From: Geitlerinema sp. PCC 9228
GTDB taxonomy: Bacteria; Cyanobacteriota; Cyanobacteriia; Cyanobacteriales; PCC-9228
Assembly: GCF_001870905.1 (NCBI RefSeq)
Contig: NZ_LNDC01000022.1
Coordinates: 255-43,379, forward strand
DNA: 43,125 nucleotides
Direction of reading: 5' to 3'
Both the position numbers and the translations under genes were made by a program. Positions within the stretch are counted from its first letter, which is position 1. The number at the start of each line of letters is the position of its first letter. This document shows, piece by piece, positions 1 to 7,408 of this stretch. The notes beneath the pieces are model-generated. The model saw nothing but the letters and a program-made list of their open reading frames with translations. It did no database searches and had not been told where the DNA came from.

Positions 1-233
1 ACGGAGTCTGCTACGAGACCAAGGCTGGACGAACCGAACGCAATCAACACGAATGTCGATTTTTGTCCAGTGATTAGGTTAGTCGGGAATTTTCCTAAAT
101 GCGCCAATACCATTTTCTGCACAACCATACGGAAATTCTGGCGGAAAAATCTCAGTAGCAGCCACCATCGGAGTTGGGATTGAATGGCAGCCAAGTCGGG
201 AATAGGCGATTCCGGTTCCCCAAACGGGGGCAC
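1..233 (-). CDS. Unidentified protein, N-terminal part, cut by the left edge
   Basis: Reading the minus strand from a GTG at 233, the frame stays open to the first base of the window (77 codons). The peptide starts MPPFGEPESPIPDLAAIQ, followed by a run of tryptophans, leucines and basic residues (LRWWLLLRFFRQ) and then FPTNLITGQKSTFVLIAFGS. It looks like a basic amphipathic or membrane-associated N-terminus, but I do not recognise the family. It lies 55 nt downstream of the DprA-like gene on the same strand. No clear ribosome binding site precedes the GTG, so the start is uncertain. The frame could be open by chance, because only 233 nt are visible. Confidence 0.45.
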   Translation of the reverse strand, partial: MPPFGEPESPIPDLAAIQSQLRWWLLLRFFRQNFRMVVQKMVLAHLGKFPTNLITGQKSTFVLIAFGSSSLGLVADS

Positions 234-288
234 GGCAAAATGAGAAAAACTGGCACACTTACCAGCAACTGCGAGATTGCTTGATTCC

Positions 289-792
289 CTAGTCGAAATA
301 AAAGAGGGTGACCACTTTTCTTTGTTCTTCCGCCTCGCGGCAAGTTTGCAACAGCGTGCGGCTGTCGTGAAAAGCAAAGCAAATCAGTTGCTGGCAGCGC
401 GAAATAATTTCTTTATTACACAAAGAACTCGCTTCTGCCAACGAAAGTTGGTCGTTGGCGGGGTTTTCCACCAAATGCATCACCTTGGCAATTTGCTTGC
501 GCGATTCTGCTGATTGACGGTCGAGGCTTTGGGGCAAAATCACCGTCAGCATGTTGGGATCGGCTCGCATGGCCCCTCGAATAGCTGCCGCATTGGTTCC
601 TGTGGCACCCGAGGTGACAATGCGATTCCCCGCTAGAACCAGCGCGTAACTCATCATTTCGATGAGATGTTGGTGGGTAATGGGAACGTGGCGCGAACCC
701 AACAAAGCGATTCTTTTGGAACCAGTTTGTTGGATCGTGGCCAGTTCCTGGGCGAGTTCGTCTATTTTAGGCAGGTCGATAGATTGACTCAA
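289..792 (-). CDS. DprA-like Rossmann-fold protein (cyanobacterial 'DNA recombination-mediator protein A' type)
   Basis: A 167-residue protein with a single Rossmann-like domain related to the nucleotide-binding core of DprA/LOG proteins. Visible motifs are KRIALLGSRHVPITHQ near residue 26, the glycine-rich TSGATGTNAAAIRGA near residue 60, and a C-terminal EEQRKVVTLFYFD. In DprA the equivalent TxGxxGxDxxAH loop helps bind ssDNA and load RecA. This short form lacks the SAM and winged-helix parts of full DprA, so its activity is inferred only. The start is TTG at 792. The N-terminus beginning MSQSIDLPK fits my recollection of cyanobacterial homologues, and no ATG lies close by. It is transcribed away from the phosphotransacetylase-like gene upstream and may share a transcript with the partial gene at the left edge. 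Confidence 0.75.
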   Translation of the reverse strand: MSQSIDLPKIDELAQELATIQQTGSKRIALLGSRHVPITHQHLIEMMSYALVLAGNRIVTSGATGTNAAAIRGAMRADPNMLTVILPQSLDRQSAESRKQIAKVMHLVENPANDQLSLAEASSLCNKEIISRCQQLICFAFHDSRTLLQTCREAEEQRKVVTLFYFD

Positions 793-901
793 GGGCCGCC
801 AAAATTTTGCTCAGAACAACCCATTTATTGTAACAGACACCTGGCGCAGAAAGTAACCGCTATGACTCGATTGTACCAAGCAATCTGCGTTTGGGTCGCC
901 T

Positions 902-1993
902 TTAGATGCTAGTGGTGACCTGCAACAGGGTATTCAGGTCGAAATGTTTTGCGATGAGATGGCAGATGCATTCTACCTTGGCAGCGTTGCGCAGGCGCAG
1001 GCGCTCGAAGGCTCGTTCCAGATAGGAAACCGTTTGTAAAGTATCGTAGGCTACAGACAAAACGGGCACTTCCACATCTTCGGCCCGGCGCAGTACCATA
1101 TCGGAGGGTTGAATGTTGCCGGTGAGAATCAAGCAGTGGGTAGAAGCTTCCAAAGCAGCGAGATGCAAATCCATGCGATCGCCACCAGTAACAATGGCCA
1201 TGTTATGACCGGCATGGAAATACCGCATGGCCAAATTGACCCCCATAGCACCAATTTGCTGGCTTTCCACCAACAAATCCAAACGTTCTTCACAGCAGAG
1301 AACTTTAGCGTGCAATTGGTAGACCAACTCACCAACGCTGATGCTGCGCAAAACTCGGTGGCGGGGCAGCATGCCCAAAACTGGAATTTGATGGTTTTCT
1401 AAAAACGGCTTGATGGAATCTTGCACCAAATCCATCGCCTCTGTGGGAATATCGTTGATACAAACCCCAATTAAGCGATCGCCAAGTTGCTGGGAAGCCT
1501 GCAGCAAAGCTTCCACCGTATGCAAAGGTTGAAAGCGGGTCACCAATAACACCGGTGCATCAATAGCATGGGCCATTTGCGGCAGCGTCAAACCAAACAA
1601 GCCTCCGGTTTCTAGGGTTCCCGCAGCTTCTACGAGCAGCCAATCGCACTCATAGCCAGCCAGGGTTTGCTGGAGTTTGTCGCTATAATCAGTGACATCG
1701 ACACCACTTAGCCGTTCTTTCAAGCTTCTCAAATTGGCACGTACATTTTCTGTTTCCACACATACCAGGGGTGGTTGCAAGCGTTGGGAGGACAATCCTA
1801 AAGTGTGCCCCAAAAACGCTACATCGCCATCGCGGTGATTATGGCAATCGCTGGTTAGGGTTTCCAAAGGCTTGCTGTAGGCAATATCCCATCCTTGTGC
1901 TTGTAGCTGGCGGGCAATTCCTAAAATCGTAGCTGATTTACCGCTGTAGTTCTCTGTAGAGCCGACGATCAGATGTTTGGACGATTGTGGCAC
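902..1993 (-). CDS. Phosphotransacetylase-family protein: BioD-like domain plus DRTGG domain
   Basis: A 363-residue protein. The N-terminal half is a P-loop BioD/CobQ-like domain: the loop reads GSTENYSGKSATILGIA and is followed by YSKPLETLTSD and the switch-like LLVEAAGTLETGG. The C-terminal half is a DRTGG domain (residues about 210-320), with GDRMDLHLAALEAS and LILTGNIQPSDMVLRRAE. This is the regulatory half of long phosphotransacetylases without the catalytic Pta domain, so acetyl-transfer activity is not expected. The role is unknown and may be nucleotide sensing. I place the start at GTG 1993 rather than the in-frame TTG at 2014. The GTG has AGGAG at 2001-2005, 7 nt upstream, and gives an N-terminus (MPQSSKHLIVGST) that begins just before the P-loop. 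Confidence 0.75.
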   Translation of the reverse strand: MPQSSKHLIVGSTENYSGKSATILGIARQLQAQGWDIAYSKPLETLTSDCHNHRDGDVAFLGHTLGLSSQRLQPPLVCVETENVRANLRSLKERLSGVDVTDYSDKLQQTLAGYECDWLLVEAAGTLETGGLFGLTLPQMAHAIDAPVLLVTRFQPLHTVEALLQASQQLGDRLIGVCINDIPTEAMDLVQDSIKPFLENHQIPVLGMLPRHRVLRSISVGELVYQLHAKVLCCEERLDLLVESQQIGAMGVNLAMRYFHAGHNMAIVTGGDRMDLHLAALEASTHCLILTGNIQPSDMVLRRAEDVEVPVLSVAYDTLQTVSYLERAFERLRLRNAAKVECICHLIAKHFDLNTLLQVTTSI

Positions 1994-2118
1994 ATCCTCA
2001 CTCCTATATTTCAAAGTTCGGACAACGAATCTTCCACGGCCATTGGTACTTCACCTGGGCGATATTCTGATTTTTGACCAGACCCAACCGACCGATCCAG
2101 ATCCCTTCTTTTCCTATT

Positions 2119-2499
2119 CTATTCGTCCATGTGTAGCAACTTGCGATAAAAACCTTGAGGAAAATCGATGGTGCGAGATTTTTTGTACTGGATCAGCAGT
2201 TCGATCAGAAAATTCACAAACTCAAAGTTGGGCAGGCTAATCTCGTAACTCAATTCGGCGTTGCTGTCAAATTGCAAGCGACATCTGGTTAAATCGGAAG
2301 GTAAGGAGGTGGTGGTCCAACTGGCGATGAAGGGAATATCTTTGCCGCCTTCAATTTGACGTACCCCTTCCAAACTGCCCTGTTCGTACAGACTCAGTGC
2401 AAAAGGCAAAGCATTGCGTCGGTTTCCTTGGCAGTAGGGCACGTAGACCGCTACTTTACGTTGGTCTGCTGGTGCGAGCTTTTCCAATGGTGTACTCAT
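2119..2499 (-). CDS. Small conserved cyanobacterial protein, possibly pilus-biogenesis factor EbsA
   Basis: A 126-residue soluble protein with no signal peptide or membrane segment. Distinctive stretches are RKVAVYVPYCQGNRRNALP, EGVRQIEGGKDIPFIASWTT and LPNFEFVNFLIELLIQYK. The size and these motifs resemble the cyanobacterium-restricted EbsA family, whose founding member is needed for type IV pilus assembly and biofilm self-suppression in Synechococcus elongatus. I make that link from memory of the family, not from an alignment. The start is ATG 2499, without a strong ribosome binding site. It is divergent from the shikimate kinase gene, with about 160 nt between the starts. No other pilus genes are in the window, so the context neither supports nor contradicts the assignment. 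Confidence 0.6.
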   Translation of the reverse strand: MSTPLEKLAPADQRKVAVYVPYCQGNRRNALPFALSLYEQGSLEGVRQIEGGKDIPFIASWTTTSLPSDLTRCRLQFDSNAELSYEISLPNFEFVNFLIELLIQYKKSRTIDFPQGFYRKLLHMDE

Positions 2500-2645
2500 T
2501 GTTTCAATGGTTGCGATCCCCTACTAGAATTTTGTCATGACTCGATTGGAATTGGCGCTGTTGCCAGCCTTTCCATGATAAACAGCTGTTGGCTTGGGAA
2601 CAACAGGTAGCTGTTGCTTGGTGAGCAGCTAGATGACAAGCAATC

Positions 2646-2662
2646 AAAGGAGGGAAATCTTG
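2646..2662 (+). promoter_or_regulatory. Strong ribosome binding site that fixes a TTG start for aroK
   Basis: AAAGGAGGG at 2646-2654 is an almost perfect anti-16S match placed 5 nt before an in-frame TTG at 2660. An in-frame ATG at 2633 lies upstream of this site and would put the Shine-Dalgarno inside the coding region, so TTG is the more likely start. Confidence 0.75.
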
Positions 2663-3286
2663 ACCGATCCACAGCGCGATCGCGCATCCAGCCAATTGTT
2701 GGCACAACGACTTGGTGGTGTCAATCTCTACTTAATCGGCATGATGGGTTCGGGGAAAACCACTCTCGGCCGCATTCTAGCGCAACGGTTGGGCTATAAA
2801 TTTTTCGATACCGATGTGTTGGTAGAACAGGCCACTTCCATGAAGGTCAGCGATATTTTTGCCCAGTGGGGTGAAAACCAATTTCGGGAGTTGGAAACTC
2901 AGGTGCTGGCGGAACTCTCTGCCTACAAGAATTTAGCGATCGCCACTGGCGGTGGCATGGTATTGCGCCGGCAAAACTGGGGATACCTATACCACGGCAT
3001 TACTGTCTGGTTGAACGTGCCGGTAGAAGCGCTTTACCAACGCCTGCAAACAGATAACACCCGCCCTCTGTTGCAAACTCCCGACCCCAAAGCGAAGCTA
3101 GAATCCATTTACCAGCAGCGACGGCAGCTATACGCCCAAGCCGACTTGCAAATCGTACCGCAAGAGAACGAATCTCCCGAACAGCTGGCCACCCGAGTGA
3201 CTGAAGAAGTTGTCAATCGCCTAAAATCTCCCCAAAGCAACGCCGAAAATCAGCGATCGCTCAATACAGATAATGGAAATGTTTAA
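2660..3286 (+). CDS. aroK: Shikimate kinase
   Basis: Phosphorylates the 3-hydroxyl of shikimate with ATP, step five of the chorismate pathway to aromatic amino acids; cytosolic. A 208-residue product from TTG 2660. The Walker A loop is IGMMGSGKTTLGR (about residues 27-39), followed by FFDTDVLVEQ with the shikimate-binding Asp, the FRELE motif, the Walker B-like ATGGGMVLR, and the lid region with RPLLQTPD. Length and motif order fit the family, with a C-terminal tail rich in N and Q beyond the last helix. It is divergent from the EbsA-like gene and lies 142 nt upstream of argB on the same strand. Both belong to amino-acid biosynthesis, but they could be transcribed separately. Confidence 0.95.
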   Translation: MTDPQRDRASSQLLAQRLGGVNLYLIGMMGSGKTTLGRILAQRLGYKFFDTDVLVEQATSMKVSDIFAQWGENQFRELETQVLAELSAYKNLAIATGGGMVLRRQNWGYLYHGITVWLNVPVEALYQRLQTDNTRPLLQTPDPKAKLESIYQQRRQLYAQADLQIVPQENESPEQLATRVTEEVVNRLKSPQSNAENQRSLNTDNGNV

Positions 3287-3428
3287 AGGCGCTTTATACC
3301 ATTTGTGGGTTTCCTGCGGTTGCGATTTTGGCTGTTTGTAGCCGTTCTTGCAAGATACTATATTTGCCCATATGCCGAGGATGTCTCCCTCCCTTCGGTA
3401 AGTAGCAAAACTCCAGAAGGAAAAACCC

Positions 3429-4325
3429 ATGCAAACGGAAGAAAACAAAAATCTCAGCCAAACTGAAGCCACCAGAGTTCGGGTTCTCAGCGAGGCGCTA
3501 CCTTACATTCAGCAATTTTCCGGTCGTACCGTGGTCATTAAGTACGGTGGGGCCGCTATGAAAAATAGCAGCCTCAAAGCCGATGTGATTCGCGATATTG
3601 TTTTTTTATCTTGCGTGGGATTGCATCCGGTGATCGTGCACGGTGGCGGTCCGGAAATCAATACCTGGCTAACCCGTTTGGGGATCGAACCTCAGTTTAA
3701 AAACGGCTTGCGGGTCACCGATGCTTCTACCATGGATGTGGTGGAAATGGTTTTGGTGGGTCGGGTGAATAAGGAAATTGTCGATCTGATCAACCGTGCT
3801 GGCGGCGATGCGGTGGGATTGTGCGGCAAAGACGGTGCTTCGATCAAAGCACGCCCCCAAGGTGGCGAAGATATTGGCTTTGTGGGAGAGGTGAGTTCCA
3901 TTGATGCCCAGTTGGTGGAGTCTTTGGTTCAGAGCAATTACATTCCGGTAATTTCCAGCGTGGCGGCGGATGAGAGCGGGCAATCTTACAATATCAATGC
4001 CGATACGGTGGCAGGAGAACTGGCAGCAGCTTTAAATGCGGAAAAATTAATTCTGCTGACGGATACGCCGGGAATTTTGCGCGATCGCGACCAACCGGAG
4101 TCTTTGATTACCAAGTTGGACATTCACGAAGCCAGAGAGGCAATTGATTCTGGTATCGTGGCAGGTGGGATGATTCCTAAAGTTACCTGTTGCGTGCGAT
4201 CGCTGGCTCAGGGGGTGCGAGCTGCCCATATTATCGACGGTCGCGTTCCCCATGCTCTGTTGCTAGAAATTTTTAGCGATGCTGGGATTGGTACGATGAT
4301 GGTAGCTTCTGAGTTCACAATCTAA
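3429..4325 (+). CDS. argB: Acetylglutamate kinase
   Basis: Phosphorylates N-acetylglutamate, the controlled second step of arginine synthesis. A 298-residue amino-acid-kinase fold: an N-terminal mobile helix ([18 protein letters not shown]), the nucleotide-binding KYGGAAMK, the substrate loop [27 protein letters not shown], and LLTDTPGIL toward the ATP site. The extended N-terminal helix is typical of the hexameric, arginine-inhibited form, which in cyanobacteria is relieved of inhibition by the PII protein GlnB; that regulation is family knowledge and not visible here. The start ATG 3429 has GGA at a suitable distance (AGAAGGAAAAACCC). It ends 16 nt before the alpha/beta hydrolase, so the two probably form one transcript. 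Confidence 0.96.
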   Translation: MQTEENKNLSQTEATRVRVLSEALPYIQQFSGRTVVIKYGGAAMKNSSLKADVIRDIVFLSCVGLHPVIVHGGGPEINTWLTRLGIEPQFKNGLRVTDASTMDVVEMVLVGRVNKEIVDLINRAGGDAVGLCGKDGASIKARPQGGEDIGFVGEVSSIDAQLVESLVQSNYIPVISSVAADESGQSYNINADTVAGELAAALNAEKLILLTDTPGILRDRDQPESLITKLDIHEAREAIDSGIVAGGMIPKVTCCVRSLAQGVRAAHIIDGRVPHALLLEIFSDAGIGTMMVASEFTI

Positions 4326-4341
4326 TTTTCTCCAACAGTAC

Positions 4342-5367
4342 ATGCAAGAAGAAACCCAGAAAAACTCACCCCAGTGGCTGCTATTTCGCCCCCAACAAGT
4401 CAGGGATGCCGAACGCACCCAAGGATTAATGGATGAGGGATGTTACTCTCAGTTTCTGATACATCCCCATCCCACCGAGCGGGTATTTTTATTTTTTCAC
4501 GGGTTTACAGCCACCCCTGCCCAGTTTCTCCCCATTGCCAGAAATCTGCATCGGGAAGGGCATAATGTGGTCATTCCCCTCATGCCAGGTCACGGTCAAG
4601 CCGGTGAGTGGCATGCCAAACAACCGCCGCCGCTACCGATAAAAGCTCAAATTTACAAAGATTTTGCCAATAAATGGCTGGATCGCACTATACCTATGGG
4701 CAAACAGGTGGTTGTCGGGGGTCTTTCCGGTGGCGGTGCCGTGGCAGCGTGGCTGGCTTTTGCCCGCCCCAAAGAAATTAGTCGTGCTTTGTTGTATGCG
4801 GCTTATCTCAGCAGTAGCAGCCGTGTGGTGGATTTGTTGGTGCGTCGCTTGCGGGGCTACCACGAATGGACGGGCAAGGTGAAATTTGGCTATCATTGCT
4901 TTACGTTTCCCCAACTGAGCGTATTTTTGGAGATTGGCGATGAAGTTATGCGGCGATCGCGCCGGCAAAAACCAGCACCTTTATTTGCCATTTCCAGCGA
5001 AAGCGATCGCGCTGTGGGCAACCGCGACCATCGCACCTTATTTGAAAGAAGCGTGAAACATCAGCCTTTGTGTTGGTATCACTGTTTCGATCGCGTGTTG
5101 GATATTCCCCACACCATGCTCACGGAGACAGAAGGCAATCAATATCAAAATCTTTTGGTTTCCATGACCAAAGCTTACACCGAAAGTGAGCTCACTTGGC
5201 CCCAGGTGCAAGAAATTGCTTATCGCATGAGCCAAGGTAGAACCTTTGATGACGTGGTGGCTGAGTTGGGATGGCGCGATCGCGTTTCTCCTCACATGCC
5301 AGCGATGATGACGTTGGTAGACAAGCGTTCGATAGCGATGAAACGTCAGAAAAACTGGCGTCGATAA
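4342..5367 (+). CDS. Alpha/beta hydrolase (carboxylesterase/lipase-like)
   Basis: A 341-residue protein with the alpha/beta-hydrolase signature. The oxyanion-hole region is LFFHGFTATPAQFLP (about residues 50-64), followed by VVIPLMPGHGQAGEW and the nucleophile elbow GGLSGGGAVAAWLA (Ser near residue 130, GxSxG form). The C-terminal IPHTMLTE (about residue 255) supplies a plausible catalytic His. No signal peptide or membrane helix is evident, so it is probably cytosolic. The substrate is unknown. It sits 16 nt after argB and is probably co-transcribed, although no arginine-related role can be read from the sequence. About 70 residues follow the core fold, including QEIAYRMSQGRTFDDVVAEL, which looks like a small helical appendix. 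Confidence 0.85.
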   Translation: MQEETQKNSPQWLLFRPQQVRDAERTQGLMDEGCYSQFLIHPHPTERVFLFFHGFTATPAQFLPIARNLHREGHNVVIPLMPGHGQAGEWHAKQPPPLPIKAQIYKDFANKWLDRTIPMGKQVVVGGLSGGGAVAAWLAFARPKEISRALLYAAYLSSSSRVVDLLVRRLRGYHEWTGKVKFGYHCFTFPQLSVFLEIGDEVMRRSRRQKPAPLFAISSESDRAVGNRDHRTLFERSVKHQPLCWYHCFDRVLDIPHTMLTETEGNQYQNLLVSMTKAYTESELTWPQVQEIAYRMSQGRTFDDVVAELGWRDRVSPHMPAMMTLVDKRSIAMKRQKNWRR

Positions 5368-5473
5368 AATACCCAGGAGCGTTTTGATTTTTATTCATCC
5401 CACACCCGGCAAAATCTCTTCAATTATAGAACTAGAAGAGCGCGATCGCATTTCTTCCTACATACCAGGAATG

Positions 5474-5545
5474 ATACCAAATCCGATGTACATAAACCCA
5501 CAAAAATTTTGTAGGGTCGATTCGCGAATCGACCCTACACCAGGA
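5474..5545. repeat. Palindromic intergenic repeat with a 30-bp perfect palindrome
   Basis: Positions 5510-5539 form a perfect 15+15 palindrome, with half-site TGTAGGGTCGATTCG and its exact reverse complement. It is preceded by ATACCAAATCC at 5474-5484. A related left part recurs at 5649-5691 without the palindrome. This is the form of dispersed intergenic repeat common in cyanobacterial genomes; there is no coding potential. It lies just downstream of the hydrolase gene. Confidence 0.75.
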
Positions 5546-5648
5546 AATTTCCATGGATCAAATAGCGAGGATGACAGCATTAGCAGCAAAACCGGTAATA
5601 CCAACTTTTTCAAAACGACATCAAGCTGTAGATTAAAATTCTGTAGGA

Positions 5649-5691
5649 ATACCAAATCCAACATGAAGAAACTACAATTTTTCTGTAGGGT
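5649..5691. repeat. Truncated second copy of the 5474 repeat, abutting a MITE-like element
   Basis: ATACCAAATCC, then a diverged middle, then TTTCTGTAGGGT, align with 5474-5517 in the same order and spacing. The copy stops at GTAGGGT, 3 nt before the MITE-like element that begins at 5695. A palindrome arm therefore seems to be lost, or separated, where the second element starts. Confidence 0.5.
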
Positions 5692-5694
5692 GTA

Positions 5695-5814
5695 ATACCA
5701 TTTCCTTAATAGTCTGCAAGAAATAATAGGGGCATTTTTGTAGGGGCGCAACGCGTGAGCGCCCCTACCAGGGGAAGGAAATCCCAAAAAATCATTGTTT
5801 TTCAGAAATGGTAT
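5695..5814. mobile_element. MITE-like element, copy A (120 bp)
   Basis: The element is bounded by 10-bp terminal inverted repeats, ATACCATTTC at 5695-5704 and GAAATGGTAT at 5805-5814. Its centre is an inverted repeat, GTAGGGGCGC ... GCGCCCCTAC, around an ACGCGT core. Between the ends it matches copy B (6113-6229) closely, including CTGCAAGA(A/G)ATAATA and TTGTTTTTCAGAAATGGTAT. It has no open frame of its own. Terminal repeats, about 120 bp length and multiple copies in the window suggest a non-autonomous element mobilised in trans, or a remnant of one. Confidence 0.8.
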
Positions 5815-5839
5815 AAAGGTAGGCACGGGAGTCTTATCT

Positions 5840-6587
5840 CTAACATCGGGCTTCATATAAAATAAAACTGTATCCTACCCAATCCACGACAATAGTAGAA
5901 TCTAGGTAGGTTTCCTTGAAAACGGCACCAAGTAAATGCGCACGACTAAATCGAACAGTATCTAAGTTTGTACCTTCCAATTCTATTCCAGGTAAAATTG
6001 CATTAGTAAAGTTAATTCCTCGCAAGCCAATATCCCGCCAAATCAAATTTGAATTGTCATTTTTTTCTAGCTGTTGACTATTTCCATTTCCGAGAATAGA
6101 AAAAATAGAATTATACCATTTCCTTAATAATCTGCAAGAGATAATATAGGCATTTTTGTAGGGGCGCAACGCGTGAGCGCCCCTACCAGGGCAATTTACC
6201 ATACAATCGTTGTTTTTCAGAAATGGTATAATTTCTTCCTTTTCTCGCAATTTATTTTGGCGATCTTGTGCTTCTCTTTGCTGACTTTGTTCGTTAATCA
6301 CTTGAATTTAAACTTTCCGATTTCTCTTGAACTCGGTTGTAGTAATATGCATCAAAAAGCTTCTCCATTTCTAGGAAAGAAATATTTTTATCCTAGATTA
6401 ATTCTAGTAATTGATATTTTCAAGTTGCTGTATATCCATTTTCTTTTAAATAAATCAAATCTTCAAACTGTTGGATTTTGGCGATATGAGAAGCATTCCG
6501 ATCGTTACTAGACTCTCCCGATACCGGCACAATCTCATTTTATTCGATAGGAGAAATTTCGCTATTCTCCCTAGACTTTTCTGACAT
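5840..6587 (-). pseudogene. Decayed pentapeptide-repeat protein gene interrupted by a MITE-like element
   Basis: A minus-strand reading frame starts at ATG 6587 behind AAAGAGGGGG and encodes MSEKSRENSEISPIE. It then meets in-frame stops of all three kinds (TAA, TGA, TAG). Between the stops it still reads as a helical protein (QQFEDLIYLKENGYTA; FDAYYYNRVQEKSESLNS). A one-base shift is needed near 6300 to continue into VINEQSQQREAQDRQNKLRE, after which the element at 6113-6229 is inserted. Past the element come pentapeptide-like repeats: IWRDI GLRGI NFTNA, then NLDTV RFSRA HLLGA VFKET YLDST. Stops, a frameshift and an insertion together make a functional product unlikely. The original protein was probably a coiled-coil plus pentapeptide-repeat protein of unknown role. 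Confidence 0.65.
6113..6229. mobile_element. MITE-like element, copy B (117 bp), inside the pentapeptide pseudogene
   Basis: It has the same termini as copy A (ATACCATTTC at 6113-6122, GAAATGGTAT at 6220-6229) and the same central GTAGGGGCGCAACGCGTGAG core. AATT flanks both ends, which may be a 4-bp target duplication or simply an extension of the inverted repeats, since AATT is its own reverse complement. It interrupts a minus-strand coding remnant, which is direct evidence that the unit inserts as a discrete element. Confidence 0.8.
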
Positions 6588-6760
6588 AGAGAAACCCCCT
6601 CTTTGACAATTCCAGTAGTTTGTACGGCAGATTGCAATGGAAACGAAGGACTACGCGATCGCTTGTATAACACATACTCCCCAAAAACGCCTAAAGTAAA
6701 AAAGCATAGCGATCGCCACAAAAACCTTGAAATTCCCTCAATCTCAAGAGCCAACCGCCT

Positions 6761-7393
6761 CTAAAAGGAAGTATCCCTTAATTCTAAGAAATTTTGATAC
6801 TCCGCCTGCATCATCTCACGAAAAGAACGATATCGGTCTGCACCAGGTAGCAAATCGCTAAAAAACCAAGCCTCCCACTCCCCCTCCGCAGTCACAATCC
6901 GGGGATTGAGTAGATAAATAGCAGATTCCCCCCTACTACTAATTTCCAAAGCCGTTTGCAAATACTCAACTCGTATCTGGCTGCAATCCTGCACCTCCCC
7001 ATAAACCAGATATTCCTCATCCAGTATTGAGGGAATCAAGCGAGCCATATTTCCATTCGCCTCATTATTGCAATTGCTTTCGATAAAATCTTCAATCCAG
7101 GCTTGATGCCGCACCCGAAACCATTCAATTTCTTCCGTTGACCAAAGCCTGTGTATAAACGGCGTCGTCTGACGCCAACCGTTTGAAACTTTTAAAAACT
7201 CCCGATAAGAGGGTGGTAGAGTCGTACCGAGACGAGTTTCAGCGCGAGCAATTTGTGCTTCTGTGGCTCCCGAAAATCCCAACCAGCCGGATTCAATCAC
7301 CTCCAGAGGGAGGTCTTCTCGCCAACTTCCCATTGACTCCAGTAACTCTTGACTCCACGTTCCCAAGAAACTTTCCCAGTTAAAAGAGTTCAT
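6761..7393 (-). CDS. SMI1/KNR4 (SUKH) family protein
   Basis: A 210-residue protein. The SUKH signature is at residues about 40-75: GATEAQIARAETRLGTTLP, then SYREFLKVSNGW. Later conserved-type stretches are DEEYLVYGEV, SAIYLLNPRIV and WEAWFFSDLLPGA, with a C-terminal helix (RYRSFREMMQAEY). Bacterial SUKH proteins are often immunity proteins for secreted nuclease or deaminase toxins, but many stand-alone copies have no known partner, and no toxin is visible here. The gene starts 15 nt after the stop of the HHH protein gene on the same strand, so they are probably co-transcribed. The start ATG 7393 has only a weak purine tract upstream. No membrane segment or signal peptide is seen. Confidence 0.85.
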   Translation of the reverse strand: MNSFNWESFLGTWSQELLESMGSWREDLPLEVIESGWLGFSGATEAQIARAETRLGTTLPPSYREFLKVSNGWRQTTPFIHRLWSTEEIEWFRVRHQAWIEDFIESNCNNEANGNMARLIPSILDEEYLVYGEVQDCSQIRVEYLQTALEISSRGESAIYLLNPRIVTAEGEWEAWFFSDLLPGADRYRSFREMMQAEYQNFLELRDTSF

Positions 7394-7408
7394 TATGCCC
7401 CAGTTTGC

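Noticed and set aside
5510-5539. CRISPR-like repeat
   Set aside because: A single palindrome without regularly spaced copies or spacers; no cas genes are in the window.
6455-6754. 99-codon minus-strand frame with a hydrophobic start
   Set aside because: It overlaps the better frame that begins at 6587 with a ribosome binding site and leads into the pentapeptide remnant. Composition and context do not support a separate protein.
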